NCBI RefSeq assembly: GCF_002979755.1
Contig: NZ_PCPP01000005.1
Location: 62,001 to 126,000 of the forward strand
Source: Chryseobacterium culicis
GTDB taxonomy: Bacteria > Bacteroidota > Bacteroidia > Flavobacteriales > Weeksellaceae
DNA: 64,000 bases
Reading direction: 5' to 3'
Made by a program: the position numbers and the translations under genes
Notes under the pieces: model-generated
Told to the model about the DNA's origin: nothing
Databases searched by the model: none
What the model saw: only the letters and a program-made list of their open reading frames with translations
Part shown: positions 54,278-63,487 of the stretch, piece after piece
Numbering within the stretch: position 1 is the stretch's first letter
Layout of the letters: every line of letters begins with the position of its first letter

Positions 54278-55636
54278 ATGTCGAATACTTTTTCCAAAAT
54301 CAGAAACGCAATAGAATTATTTACCTCCATAGATTTCGATCAGTTGAGTGCCATTTCTAGAAAAGTAGATCTGCCAAAACTGATGCAGAATTTCTCAAAA
54401 CTGGATGATAAACAGCTTTCCGGGCTTATGAAAATGCTTGATCCGGAGAAGAAAAAAAAAGAACTTCCTCCCATAGATGGAGACTTTTATGATATTTACC
54501 ATACGCTTACTCCTGAACAGCGTGAAATTCAGCTTAAAGTGAGAGCATTCATGGAAAAAGAAGTAAAACCTTTGGTGAACCATTACTGGCTCAGAGATGA
54601 ATTTCCTTTCGAACTGATTCCTAAATTCCAAAAACTTGATATTTGCGGCGTTACCTATGAAGGTTACGGTTGTCCGGGGATGCCTTTCCTGATGGAAGGA
54701 GTCATTGCGATGGAAATGGCAAGAGTAGATGCTTCCATTGCAACGTTTTTCGGAGTACAGTCTGGACTGGCGATGGGTTCTATTTATATCTGCGGATCTG
54801 AAGAACAGAAACAAAAATGGCTTCCGCAGATGCAGAAGTTTGAAAAAATAGGCGCTTTCGGGCTTACGGAGCCGGAAGTAGGCTCAGGCGCAGCAGGTGG
54901 ACTTACAGTGACCTGTAAAAAAACACCGGAAGGCTGGGTTCTTAACGGCCAGAAAAAATGGATTGGAAATGCCACATTCGCTGATCTGATCATAATCTGG
55001 GCAAGAGATCTGGACAGCGGAGAAGTAAAAGGATTTATTGTAGAAAAAGATAATCCGGGATACGCTGTAGAAAAAATCAAGGGGAAAATGGCTTTAAGGA
55101 TTGTCCAAAACGGATTAATTACTTTAAAAGACTGTCTGGTAACTGAGGAAAACCGTCTGCAGAATGCCAATTCCTTTAAAGATACCGGAAAAGTACTGAG
55201 AATGACCCGGGCAGGAGTTGCATGGATGGCTACGGGTTGTGCACGTGGCGCCTACGAAAGTGCTTTGGATTATACCCGAAAAAGAGAACAGTTTGGAAGA
55301 CCTATTGCCTCATTTCAAATGATACAGGGACATTTGGTAGAAATGTTGTCTAACCTTACTGCCATGCAGACTATGGTTTTCAGACTGTCCGAAATGCAGG
55401 ATGAAGGAATTTTAAAAGATGAACATGCTTCGTTAGCAAAAGTTTTCTGCACACTCAGAACAAGAGATATTGTTTCCAGAGCAAGGGAAGTGATGGGAGG
55501 AAACGGAATTCTGCTGGAATATGATGTTGCAAGATTTGTTGCCGATGCAGAGGCTATTTATTCTTATGAAGGGACAAAAGAAATTAATTCGCTCATCGTA
55601 GGACGATCGATTACAGGTTTCAGTGCTTTTGTATAG
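54278..55636 (+). CDS. Acyl-CoA dehydrogenase
   Basis: This FAD enzyme oxidises acyl-CoA to the trans-2-enoyl-CoA. The 452-residue protein contains the domains in order: N-terminal helices, the middle FAD-binding strand domain (GAFGLTEPEVGSGAAGGLTVTCKKT and KKWIGNA), and the C-terminal helical domain with YEGTKEINSLIVGRSITG. The Glu in YEGT is where glutaryl-CoA and related dehydrogenases have the catalytic base. I start at ATG 54278 (MSNTFSKIRNA); the in-frame TTG at 54221 would add 19 residues with no family match. Substrate: glutaryl-CoA-like or branched short-chain acyl-CoA; unresolved. Confidence 0.9.
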   Translation: MSNTFSKIRNAIELFTSIDFDQLSAISRKVDLPKLMQNFSKLDDKQLSGLMKMLDPEKKKKELPPIDGDFYDIYHTLTPEQREIQLKVRAFMEKEVKPLVNHYWLRDEFPFELIPKFQKLDICGVTYEGYGCPGMPFLMEGVIAMEMARVDASIATFFGVQSGLAMGSIYICGSEEQKQKWLPQMQKFEKIGAFGLTEPEVGSGAAGGLTVTCKKTPEGWVLNGQKKWIGNATFADLIIIWARDLDSGEVKGFIVEKDNPGYAVEKIKGKMALRIVQNGLITLKDCLVTEENRLQNANSFKDTGKVLRMTRAGVAWMATGCARGAYESALDYTRKREQFGRPIASFQMIQGHLVEMLSNLTAMQTMVFRLSEMQDEGILKDEHASLAKVFCTLRTRDIVSRAREVMGGNGILLEYDVARFVADAEAIYSYEGTKEINSLIVGRSITGFSAFV

Positions 55637-55640
55637 GTAG

Positions 55641-55743
55641 CAGGCGGCAGATAATAGGTTACAGGTAGTGAAAAGAAACAATAGACTTCATCTGAAGTTT
55701 ACTGGTACTGCAACCTGCAACCTATAATCTATTGTCTGCCACC
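55641..55743. repeat. Imperfect inverted repeat between convergent genes
   Basis: GGCGGCAGATAATAGGTTACAGG (55643-55665) is repeated inverted, with mismatches and an insertion, as the segment ending CTATTGTCTGCCACC (about 55713-55743). The gap between arms holds a TTCATCTGAAG hairpin. The repeat separates the acyl-CoA dehydrogenase and DoxX genes and may serve as their terminator or be a dispersed genomic repeat. Confidence 0.6.
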
Positions 55744-56121
55744 TTATGAAACTAAATGTTTGTATTTCTCTCTGTTGTCAATCAATATCCAGATATTAAT
55801 CAGAAACATAATTCCAGCAATGCTCATTCCCATGGGAGATTTATCCATCGTGAAAACATGGGTAACAATTCCTATCATGACAGGCAGAATAACAATGGCA
55901 CCTAATGCTCTTGTTTTTGGGAAAATAAATAATAATCCGCCAATGATTTCCACGATACCAACCAAAGGCATCAGCCAGCTAATTTCTCCAAAAGCGGCGA
56001 AGAGTTTCATTTGCTCAGGAGTGGGTTTCTCCATGGGCATATAATTAAAAAACTTGTTAAGCCCGGCATTAATAAACATAAGCCCGAAAAGCAGACATAA
56101 AATGAATTTTACTATTTTCAT
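55744..56121 (-). CDS. DoxX-family membrane protein
   Basis: The 125-residue protein has four hydrophobic segments (residues about 4-22, 48-68, 72-92, 100-118) and the DoxX family pattern FGLMFINAGLNKFFNY at the start and SWLMPLVGIVEIIGGLLFIFPKTRALGA in the middle. DoxX-like proteins sit in the inner membrane; roles in redox or antioxidant complexes are known for a few members only. No partner gene adjoins it. Confidence 0.85.
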   Translation of the reverse strand: MKIVKFILCLLFGLMFINAGLNKFFNYMPMEKPTPEQMKLFAAFGEISWLMPLVGIVEIIGGLLFIFPKTRALGAIVILPVMIGIVTHVFTMDKSPMGMSIAGIMFLINIWILIDNREKYKHLVS

Positions 56122-56255
56122 GATTGATGATTTTATATCAAATGTAAAATAAAAATAGGATATCTTGTGTTTTATTTAACATAAAATATGAAATCAATCA
56201 TTAATATGTGTTAGTGGTTGTTTTTGTGTAATTTTTTTTTCTCCGCTATCCACGG

Positions 56256-57368
56256 TCAATCCATTTCCTTCAGTGTAATATTCTTGGAAATCTTATAACT
56301 TTTCTTCTTTTTATGAGGTTTTGGCTCTTCTCCCAGCAATCTTCCCCAAGGTTTGAGATCATCCACTCTTTCACAGATAATCTTAATAATAGCAATGGCC
56401 GGAATACATAAGAACATTCCTGCAATTCCCCAAAGATGTTCTCCTAAAAGAATTCCAATAAAAGAAAATAAAGCATTGATCTTTACTTTAGAACCCACAA
56501 CAAATGGAAGGACAATATTACCATCTACAGCATGAATTGCAATATATCCTAAAGCAACATAAATACATGTTGACGGAGTAGAAGTGGCAAATGCTATAAA
56601 ACAGGAAATTAACAGTGAGATAAAGATTCCCAGGTACGGAATAACGTTTAGTAATCCTGTCAAAACTCCTAAAAGAATCGCATATTTTACGCCCAAAATC
56701 GTAAGGAGGGTGGAAGTAAGAACAGATACGATAATTACCTGAAGAAAGAGTCCGAAGATATATTTCTTGGTCATGATTCGAATCTCATTTACAGCTTCCT
56801 GTACACTTGATTTATGTCTTTCGTTAAAAACAGTAACGATAAAATTATTTAAAAGCCTTCTGTAATTTAAAATAAAGATAAAAAACAGGGTGAAAAATAT
56901 AATGAAGCCGAATCCCGTTGAAAAAATCCCAAATGTAAATCCTAAAATGACTCCCGAAGAAGACAGTAGTTTAGTTAATCCCTGGTTAATGTAATCCACC
57001 TGTTCATCCACTTTCACATTAAATGTTTTGGAAACCCAATGCTGAAGGCTGTTAAAAACAGTAGTAAACTGTTCCTTGAGGTGGGGAAGATCCTTACTAA
57101 AATCAGAAAGCTGATTGGTAAAGAAATAAATGATACCACTTAGAATCATCAGCATAATGAACACTGAGGTCATCGTAGACATTGATCTTGGAAATCTTAA
57201 CTTTCTTTCCATAAAAGTTGCCGCTGGCAAAAACAGCATAGCCATAAGGAATGCCAGAAAAAAAGGAGCTAAAATACTCTGTCCTAACGCCAGAAGATAG
57301 CCAAGTCCAATGATGGAAACCACCACGAGCGTAAGCTTGACAAGGAAAGGAAGTCTAAGAAAATTCAT
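56256..57368 (-). CDS. AI-2E-family transporter
   Basis: The 370-residue integral membrane protein belongs to the AI-2 exporter (TqsA/YdiK) family. About eight hydrophobic segments, a central amphipathic region (about 85-150) with periplasmic loops, and the conserved VIPYLGIFISLL and VGSKVKINALFSFIGILLGEHLWGIAGMFLCIPAIAI in the C-terminal part define it. The Lys-rich end (KPHKKKKSYKISK) is cytoplasmic. The family name implies autoinducer-2 export, but many members transport other solutes. It is a single gene; its cargo is unknown. Confidence 0.9.
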   Translation of the reverse strand: MNFLRLPFLVKLTLVVVSIIGLGYLLALGQSILAPFFLAFLMAMLFLPAATFMERKLRFPRSMSTMTSVFIMLMILSGIIYFFTNQLSDFSKDLPHLKEQFTTVFNSLQHWVSKTFNVKVDEQVDYINQGLTKLLSSSGVILGFTFGIFSTGFGFIIFFTLFFIFILNYRRLLNNFIVTVFNERHKSSVQEAVNEIRIMTKKYIFGLFLQVIIVSVLTSTLLTILGVKYAILLGVLTGLLNVIPYLGIFISLLISCFIAFATSTPSTCIYVALGYIAIHAVDGNIVLPFVVGSKVKINALFSFIGILLGEHLWGIAGMFLCIPAIAIIKIICERVDDLKPWGRLLGEEPKPHKKKKSYKISKNITLKEMD

Positions 57369-57512
57369 AATGTAAAAATATGCAGTGTGGAATAAAAATA
57401 AGAAAACCCGTGTGAATTGAAAAACTTTTTATTCAATCCTTCGAAATTTTCTTGTATTGCAGCAAATTTTATTCCACCGAATAAGGAGCATTGTACTTTT
57501 TGGCTCTAAAAC

Positions 57513-57544
57513 AGAAACACGCTCTGAATTTCAGAACGTGTTTC
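57513..57544 (-). terminator. Intrinsic terminator of lon
   Basis: On minus, GAAACACG-TTCTGAA and TTCAGAGCGTGTTTC form a long stem (one mismatch), followed by TGTTTT. It lies 33 bases after the lon stop. Confidence 0.75.
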
Positions 57545-57576
57545 CTTATTGAGAAGTTAATATGTTATAAGTTGTT

Positions 57577-59985
57577 TTATTCTTCAATGGCGATGTCAAT
57601 GACTTCTTCCATTCTGTTGACGTAGTGTACTCTCAGATTTTTCAGATAATCTTTTTTGATCTCTTCCACATCTTTTCTGTTGGCTTCACAAAGAATAACA
57701 TCTTTAATGCCTGCTCTTGTTGCAGCCAGCAGCTTTTCTTTGATTCCTCCTACAGGAAGTACTTTTCCTCTTAATGTAATTTCTCCCGTCATGGCAAGGT
57801 GTGGTTTTACCTTTTTGTTTTTGAATGAAGAAACCATAGAAGTCAGCATGGCAATACCCGCAGATGGTCCATCTTTAGGTGTTGCTCCTTCAGGAACGTG
57901 TACGTGAATGTTTTTCTTATCAAGGTCTTCTTGTGGAATTCCCAGTTCGTCATGTTTTGCTTTAATATATTCCAGGGCAATTGTAGCAGATTCTTTCATT
58001 ACCGTTCCAAGATTTCCGGTCATTGTTAAAGCTCCTCCTTTGCCATTGCTTAAAATACTTTCAATATAAAGAATATCTCCGCCTACACTTGTCCATGCAA
58101 GCCCTGTTACTACACCGGGAACTCCTGTGATTTCAGATAAGCTTTTCGGTCTAGGAACGCCAAGGATTTCATCTACTTTTTCCAATGAAATTTTTGGATC
58201 ATATTCTTTTACCAGAGCTGTCTGAAGTGCTACCCATCTTCCAACGGCAGCAATTCTTTTTTCCAGTGTTCTTACTCCACTTTCTGAAGTATGTGCTTCA
58301 ACAATATGTTTAAGTTCTGGATTTCCGAGTTTAAATGATTTTGCATCCAGACCATTTTCCTCCTGTTGTTTCTTGATTAAATGTCTTTTAGCGATCTCAA
58401 TCTTTTCTTCCAAAGTATAACCGGCAATCTGAATAATTTCCGTTCTGTCTAGAAGAGGAGTCTGTATCGTTGAAAGTGAGTTAGCCGTAGCAATGAACAT
58501 TACTTTAGATAAATCATAGCCCATTTCCAGGAAATTATCGTAGAAAGATTTATTCTGTTCAGGATCAAGGACTTCTAAGAGTGCTGAGCTTGGATCCCCA
58601 TGAAGACCCTGTCCGATTTTATCAATTTCATCAAGAACAATCACCGGGTTTGAAGTACCGGATTTCTTGATAGACTGCAAAATTCTTCCCGCCATAGCAC
58701 CAATATAGGTTTTTCTATGCCCACGGATTTCACTCTCGTCATGAAGACCTCCTAAAGATAATCTTACATACTTTCTTCCTAAAGCATCTGCAATGGATTT
58801 TCCTAAAGATGTTTTACCTACTCCAGGAGGCCCTACCAATAATAGAATTGGAGATTTCATGTTGTTTTTTAATTTTAAAACAGCCATGTGCTCCAGAATT
58901 CTCTTTTTAATATCTTCCAATCCGAAGTGAGCTTTATCAAGTACTTTTTCAGCCTTAGCAATATCAAAAATATCTTTTGTGTATGTTTCCCAAGGAAGGT
59001 CCGTAAAGAAGTCCAGGTAATTTCTCTGTACATTATAGTCCGGAGAATTAGGATTCTGACGTTGCAGTCTGCCGATTTCTTTCTGGAAATGTTCCTCTAC
59101 TTCCTTACTCCATTTTTTGGTTTTTGCCTTGGCTATCAGATCCTCAACATCGCTTTCAGGTCCGCCACCCAATTCTTCCTGGATGGTTCTGATCTGCTGA
59201 TTCAGAAAATATTCTCTCTGTTGCTTATCAAGATCCTTAGAGGTTTTCTGATGAATCTGATTTCTCAGTTCCAGCTTTCTGAAATCCTCATGCATCATTT
59301 CATAACACTGATTGGCTCTGGTCATCAGGTTTTTCTCTTCAAGAAGCTTTTGCTTTGCAATGGAAGAAAAGTTAGCATTGGTACAAATGAAATTCAGAAG
59401 ATCATCATTGTTATTAATGTTTTTGATGGCAAAGTTGGCGGCATTGGGAATATTGGGATCCAGTTCAATAATCTTTAGTGCAAGATCCTTGATGTTCTCC
59501 AGCAATGCTTCGTACTCTTCCTGATCCTTAGGTCGGGTATCTTTTAATTTTGATATTTCTGCTTTGAAGTAAGGTTGGTTATCAATGATCTTTTTAATCT
59601 TAAACCTGTGGAATCCTTTGGTAATAGCCGTGATATTGCCTTCCGGCAGCTTAATGATCTTAATGATCTTAGCCAGCGTACCTGTAGAATAAATATCTTT
59701 TTCGGAAGGTTGTTCCAGATCCGAATTTTTCTGGCTTACAATTCCAATAAAATCCCCGTTCTTCTGTGCTTCCTCAAGAAGCTGTATCGAGGTTTTTCTT
59801 CCTGCAGTAATAGGAATTACCACGTTAGGGAACATAACCATATTTCTTACCGGAAGTATAGGGAATATTTTCTGTTCGGAATTTTTATCAGTCTCTGCGA
59901 AGTCGGAAAGATTGATTTCTTCAGCTACGATATCAAATCCGTCACTGATCATTTCTTCTAAACTAATATCTTCAAATTCTGTCAT
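57577..59985 (-). CDS. lon: ATP-dependent protease Lon
   Basis: Lon is the cytosolic AAA+ serine protease that removes damaged and regulatory proteins. The 802-residue protein has the LAN substrate-binding domain (about residues 35-235, FPILPVRNMVMFPNVVIPI), the AAA domain with Walker A GPPGVGKTSLGK, Walker B VIVLDEIDKIG and sensor residues, and the C-terminal protease domain with catalytic Ser in PKDGPSAGIAM and Lys in KEKLLAATRAG. I start at ATG 59985 (MTEFEDIS); an upstream in-frame TTG adds two residues only. It is a single-gene transcript. Confidence 0.97.
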   Translation of the reverse strand: MTEFEDISLEEMISDGFDIVAEEINLSDFAETDKNSEQKIFPILPVRNMVMFPNVVIPITAGRKTSIQLLEEAQKNGDFIGIVSQKNSDLEQPSEKDIYSTGTLAKIIKIIKLPEGNITAITKGFHRFKIKKIIDNQPYFKAEISKLKDTRPKDQEEYEALLENIKDLALKIIELDPNIPNAANFAIKNINNNDDLLNFICTNANFSSIAKQKLLEEKNLMTRANQCYEMMHEDFRKLELRNQIHQKTSKDLDKQQREYFLNQQIRTIQEELGGGPESDVEDLIAKAKTKKWSKEVEEHFQKEIGRLQRQNPNSPDYNVQRNYLDFFTDLPWETYTKDIFDIAKAEKVLDKAHFGLEDIKKRILEHMAVLKLKNNMKSPILLLVGPPGVGKTSLGKSIADALGRKYVRLSLGGLHDESEIRGHRKTYIGAMAGRILQSIKKSGTSNPVIVLDEIDKIGQGLHGDPSSALLEVLDPEQNKSFYDNFLEMGYDLSKVMFIATANSLSTIQTPLLDRTEIIQIAGYTLEEKIEIAKRHLIKKQQEENGLDAKSFKLGNPELKHIVEAHTSESGVRTLEKRIAAVGRWVALQTALVKEYDPKISLEKVDEILGVPRPKSLSEITGVPGVVTGLAWTSVGGDILYIESILSNGKGGALTMTGNLGTVMKESATIALEYIKAKHDELGIPQEDLDKKNIHVHVPEGATPKDGPSAGIAMLTSMVSSFKNKKVKPHLAMTGEITLRGKVLPVGGIKEKLLAATRAGIKDVILCEANRKDVEEIKKDYLKNLRVHYVNRMEEVIDIAIEE

Positions 59986-60245
59986 AGTCAATCGAATGAC
60001 AAATTGTCATTTTCGTTTTTTATCGTTATAAGGATTTTTTATAATATACTCTGAAAACGTGTGGCATATTATAATATTCTAAAGATGCACAATACTTATG
60101 CCATTTGTTTTTTACTTAAAAATACGGTCAAAATTTCCTTTTTTAGATAATCTTTGCATTAAAAATCAAAATAAAGCAGTTCTGTTTCTGTAATTTCTTA
60201 AAAATGTGTATTTTCGCAAACTGATAAAAAACTATAATTTATAAA

Positions 60246-62399
60246 ATGGCAATTTTAGGACAGATTAGGAGTAAGCCTTGGCTTTTAATGGGAGTAATAG
60301 CCTTAGCGCTTTTGGCGTTCTTGGTGAACCCGGATAGTATCGACAAGGTTTTTGGTAAGAATCCTGACGTTTTAGGAAAAGTAAACGGTGAGAAAATCAC
60401 CCGCGAAGAGTTCAATGATCAGCTTTTCGTGTTGCAGCAGCAGGCTGAACAGCAAGGTCGTCCGAAAAACGGTCTTGAAGAGCAGGCTTGGCAGTTACTT
60501 GTACAATCTAAACTTATCAAACAACAGTTTGAGAAATTGGGCTTTGAAATGACTGATGATTATTTCTGGAATCAAATCCAGTACGATCAGATGTTTGCCC
60601 AGAATCAACAGTTCTTTGATGAGAAAGGTAATTTTAAAACTCAAGAGCTTAAAAAAGAAATTGAAACATTACAAAACACCAATCCTCAAGGATATACTCA
60701 ATGGTTGAAAACAAGAAAGACAATCGAGTACAGACTTATGGCAAGACAGGTGTTTACTAATCTTTCAGCAGGTATTACTACAGGTAAGAAAGAAGCTGAA
60801 GAATTGATGAAGCAGAGAGATCAGCTTGCAGATATCGACTTTGTGAAAGTAGATTATGCAGCGTATCTTCAAAAAACAAAGATCAATGTTTCCACACAAG
60901 ATCTTGCTGATTACATCAAGCAGCACCCTGTAATGTTCAAAGCAGAGCCAAGCAGAAATATCGGTATTGTATTTTTCCCGTCTAAACCTAGTGCAGCAGA
61001 TGATGCAGCAGCCTTGAAAGAAATTACTAAATTATATTCAGGAGGTACAGATGCAAGTGGAGGAACTGAAAACTTCCAAAATACTAAAAACGATTCTATG
61101 TTTGTGGCGGCAAACTCTGATGCACCATTCAATCCTCAGTATTTGAATCCTGCTCAATTGCCTCCAACAATCAAAGATCAGATCGCAGCTGCAGCAGTTG
61201 GTCAGACTTTTGGCCCTTATAAAGAACAAGATGTATATGTAGTCTCTAAATTGGTTGGTAAAAGACCTTCAGATTCTACCTTATCAAGACATATCCTTAT
61301 TGCATTCAAAGGAAGTCCTGCAGGTGAAGGAGTAACAAGAACCAAAGAGCAGGCTAAGAAATTGGCAGACTCTATTGGGGCTATTGTAAAAGCGACTCCT
61401 GCTAAATTTACAGAATTCCTTAAGCTTTCAAGCGATCCGAATTCTGCAGCACAAGGCGGAAGCTTAGGATGGACAACTCCGGAAACACCTTTTGTTCCTG
61501 AATTCCTTGCTTATCTTGCAAGCAATCCTAAAGGAGCTACAGGTGTAGTAGAAACACAGTTCGGTTATCATATCATCAATATTGAAGATAAAAAGTCAGG
61601 ATCAATGGGTTATAAAGTTGCTAACCTTGTGAAAGCAATCAAACCTTCAGATGCTACTGAAGCTGAAACAGACAAAAACTCAAGAAAATTCATTCAGCAG
61701 GTTCAAGGGAAATCTTTCAACGATTTCGTGAACATTGCTAAGAAAGGAAACTATCAGTTCTCCAATCCAAAAGCAGCAAAAAGATTTGAAGGCCAGCTTC
61801 AGGGCTTAGGTACTGAAAAAGATGCTGATATCCTTACTTGGGCTTTCGATAAGAAAAGAACAAAAGGAGATACTGAATTATTTACAGTAGACGGAACAGG
61901 AGATAAAATTGTAGTATATCTGAACGGAAAACAGGACGCAGGTCTTGCTGATCCGGAATCGGTAAGAGACCAGATTGAAGTTCTTGTTAAAAATAAATTG
62001 GCAGCAAAACAAATCTCTGATAAGATTGCAGCAGCAAAAGCTTCTAGTTTAGATCAGATTGCTAAATTGTTTGCCGCTCCAAAACAATCCGCTCAGGTGA
62101 ATTTACTGAACCCTTCAGTAGCGGGTGCTATGGAACCTAAAGTAGCGGGTGCAGCATTCGGTGTTGCAAAAGGTAAACTTTCTAACCCGGTTGAAGGAGG
62201 AACAGGAGTTTATGTTTTGGTTAAGAAATCAGAAACAGTAAACAAACAGCCTGGAGATCTTAAGCAGTTTACAGAATCTCTTACTCAGAGAAATGCAGGA
62301 ATGTTCGGACAGGCTTGGATGAAGAGTCTTCAGGACAATGCAGATATCGAGGATTACAGAATTGAGATCTGGAACAAGCTGGGAAATCAGCAACAATAA
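60246..62399 (+). CDS. PpiD-like periplasmic chaperone/peptidyl-prolyl isomerase
   Basis: The 717-residue protein has an N-terminal membrane anchor (about residues 12-27, WLLMGVIALALLAFLV), a SurA-type N-domain (GKVNGEKITREEFNDQ, about 42-58), a parvulin rotamase domain (about 340-455, SRHILIAFKG, LSSDPNSAAQGGSLGWTTPETPFVPEF, TQFGYHIINIED) and a C-terminal region with a second parvulin-like segment (about 610-685). This layout is PpiD-like and points to folding of exported proteins, including outer-membrane and T9SS clients. The start MAILGQIRSKPW is typical. A terminator follows at 62422. Confidence 0.92.
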   Translation: MAILGQIRSKPWLLMGVIALALLAFLVNPDSIDKVFGKNPDVLGKVNGEKITREEFNDQLFVLQQQAEQQGRPKNGLEEQAWQLLVQSKLIKQQFEKLGFEMTDDYFWNQIQYDQMFAQNQQFFDEKGNFKTQELKKEIETLQNTNPQGYTQWLKTRKTIEYRLMARQVFTNLSAGITTGKKEAEELMKQRDQLADIDFVKVDYAAYLQKTKINVSTQDLADYIKQHPVMFKAEPSRNIGIVFFPSKPSAADDAAALKEITKLYSGGTDASGGTENFQNTKNDSMFVAANSDAPFNPQYLNPAQLPPTIKDQIAAAAVGQTFGPYKEQDVYVVSKLVGKRPSDSTLSRHILIAFKGSPAGEGVTRTKEQAKKLADSIGAIVKATPAKFTEFLKLSSDPNSAAQGGSLGWTTPETPFVPEFLAYLASNPKGATGVVETQFGYHIINIEDKKSGSMGYKVANLVKAIKPSDATEAETDKNSRKFIQQVQGKSFNDFVNIAKKGNYQFSNPKAAKRFEGQLQGLGTEKDADILTWAFDKKRTKGDTELFTVDGTGDKIVVYLNGKQDAGLADPESVRDQIEVLVKNKLAAKQISDKIAAAKASSLDQIAKLFAAPKQSAQVNLLNPSVAGAMEPKVAGAAFGVAKGKLSNPVEGGTGVYVLVKKSETVNKQPGDLKQFTESLTQRNAGMFGQAWMKSLQDNADIEDYRIEIWNKLGNQQQ

Positions 62400-62421
62400 G
62401 AAATTCATTTCTATAAATATT

Positions 62422-62451
62422 AAAAGCGACAAATTTTTTTGTCGCTTTTTT
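62422..62451 (+). terminator. Intrinsic terminator
   Basis: AAAAGCGACAAA pairs with TTTGTCGCTTTT around a T loop, then TTTGT. It ends the PpiD-like transcript. Confidence 0.88.
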
Positions 62452-62498
62452 TGTATTTAACGCAGAACAATAAAGGAAAAGATTTATTTAAAATGTAT

Positions 62499-62506
62499 TA
62501 TATTTG
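62499..62506 (+). promoter_or_regulatory. Putative -7 element for MCE gene
   Basis: TATATTTG matches TAnnTTTG and lies 22 bases before the GTG start at 62529. No TTTG is found at the expected upstream distance. Confidence 0.5.
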
Positions 62507-62528
62507 CTTATTAGAAAAAAATTAGCAA

Positions 62529-63479
62529 GTGAAGTTCAGTAAAGAATTAAAAGCTGGTGTGATTGCACTTCTAGCTATTGTAGGCTTTGTGGTGTTGTTT
62601 CAGTTTATGAAAGGGAAAAGCCTTTTTACTACCGACAATATATTTTACGCAAAATATGATAATGTAGAAGGTCTGGCACAGTCTTCGGCAGTCTCTATTA
62701 ATGGTCTGAAAGTAGGACAGGTAGACAAGATTATTCCTATAACGGCAAAAGATGGAAAAATTAATTTTGTCGTAAAAATTACAGTCGACAACAAATTCGA
62801 GTTTTCAAAAAATTCATCATTGGAGATCTTTGAACCAGGATTAATGTCTGGTAAAGAAATGAGAGTAAATCTTATGTATGGAGGCCCGACTGCAAAGGAC
62901 GGTGATACCCTGAAAGGAGCTTTCAAACTTGGAACTCTGGGAAGTCTTTCTTCTCAGGTAGGTCCGGTAAAAGATCAATTGCAGGTAGTATTACACAGAG
63001 TTGACTCTTTAATGGCCAATGCAAACCAGGTTTTTGACGCTCAGAACAGAGCTGAAATAAAAGCTTTATTAGCGAACCTTAATAAAACAGTAGGAGCATT
63101 ACAGTCTACCGCAGGAAGTGTTAACAACCTTGTAGGTCATAACGATCCTAAATTGCAGAAAGTATTGGATGATGCAAGTCTTACTATGCAAAGCGGAAAG
63201 GTGACTTTGGATAAATATGGAAATCTGGCTCAGAGTATTGATACTAAACAGTTGAATGCTACTATTGCCAATTTAGATGCTACTGTAGGTAAATTGAATC
63301 AGGTGATTGGCGGTATAGATAAAGGAGAAGGAAGCTTAGGCAAACTGATGAAGGATGAGCAGCTTTATAACAACCTGAATTCGGCTTCTTCCAATTTAAA
63401 TTCATTGATCGAAGATATGAAAGCGAATCCGAAGAGATACATCAACTTCTCGGTTTTCGGTAAAAATAACAAAGACTAA
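62529..63479 (+). CDS. MCE (MlaD-like) lipid-transport protein
   Basis: The 316-residue protein starts with a GTG (MKFSKELKAG). It has a membrane anchor (about residues 8-26, AGVIALLAIVGFVVLFQF) and one MCE domain (about 38-120, YAKYDNVEGLAQSSAVSINGLKVGQVDKI), followed by a long helical tail (about 140-305) rich in Ala, Asn and Leu with VGALQSTAGSVNN-like repeats, typical of MlaD-type substrate-binding subunits. It would complete the MlaE/MlaF transporter encoded at 44-46 kb. The next gene starts 8 bases downstream. Confidence 0.93.
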   Translation: MKFSKELKAGVIALLAIVGFVVLFQFMKGKSLFTTDNIFYAKYDNVEGLAQSSAVSINGLKVGQVDKIIPITAKDGKINFVVKITVDNKFEFSKNSSLEIFEPGLMSGKEMRVNLMYGGPTAKDGDTLKGAFKLGTLGSLSSQVGPVKDQLQVVLHRVDSLMANANQVFDAQNRAEIKALLANLNKTVGALQSTAGSVNNLVGHNDPKLQKVLDDASLTMQSGKVTLDKYGNLAQSIDTKQLNATIANLDATVGKLNQVIGGIDKGEGSLGKLMKDEQLYNNLNSASSNLNSLIEDMKANPKRYINFSVFGKNNKD

Positions 63480-63487
63480 TACGCCTT

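Noticed and set aside
58888-59478. Plus-strand ORF of 196 codons inside lon
   Set aside because: Shadow of the lon reading frame; low-complexity composition.
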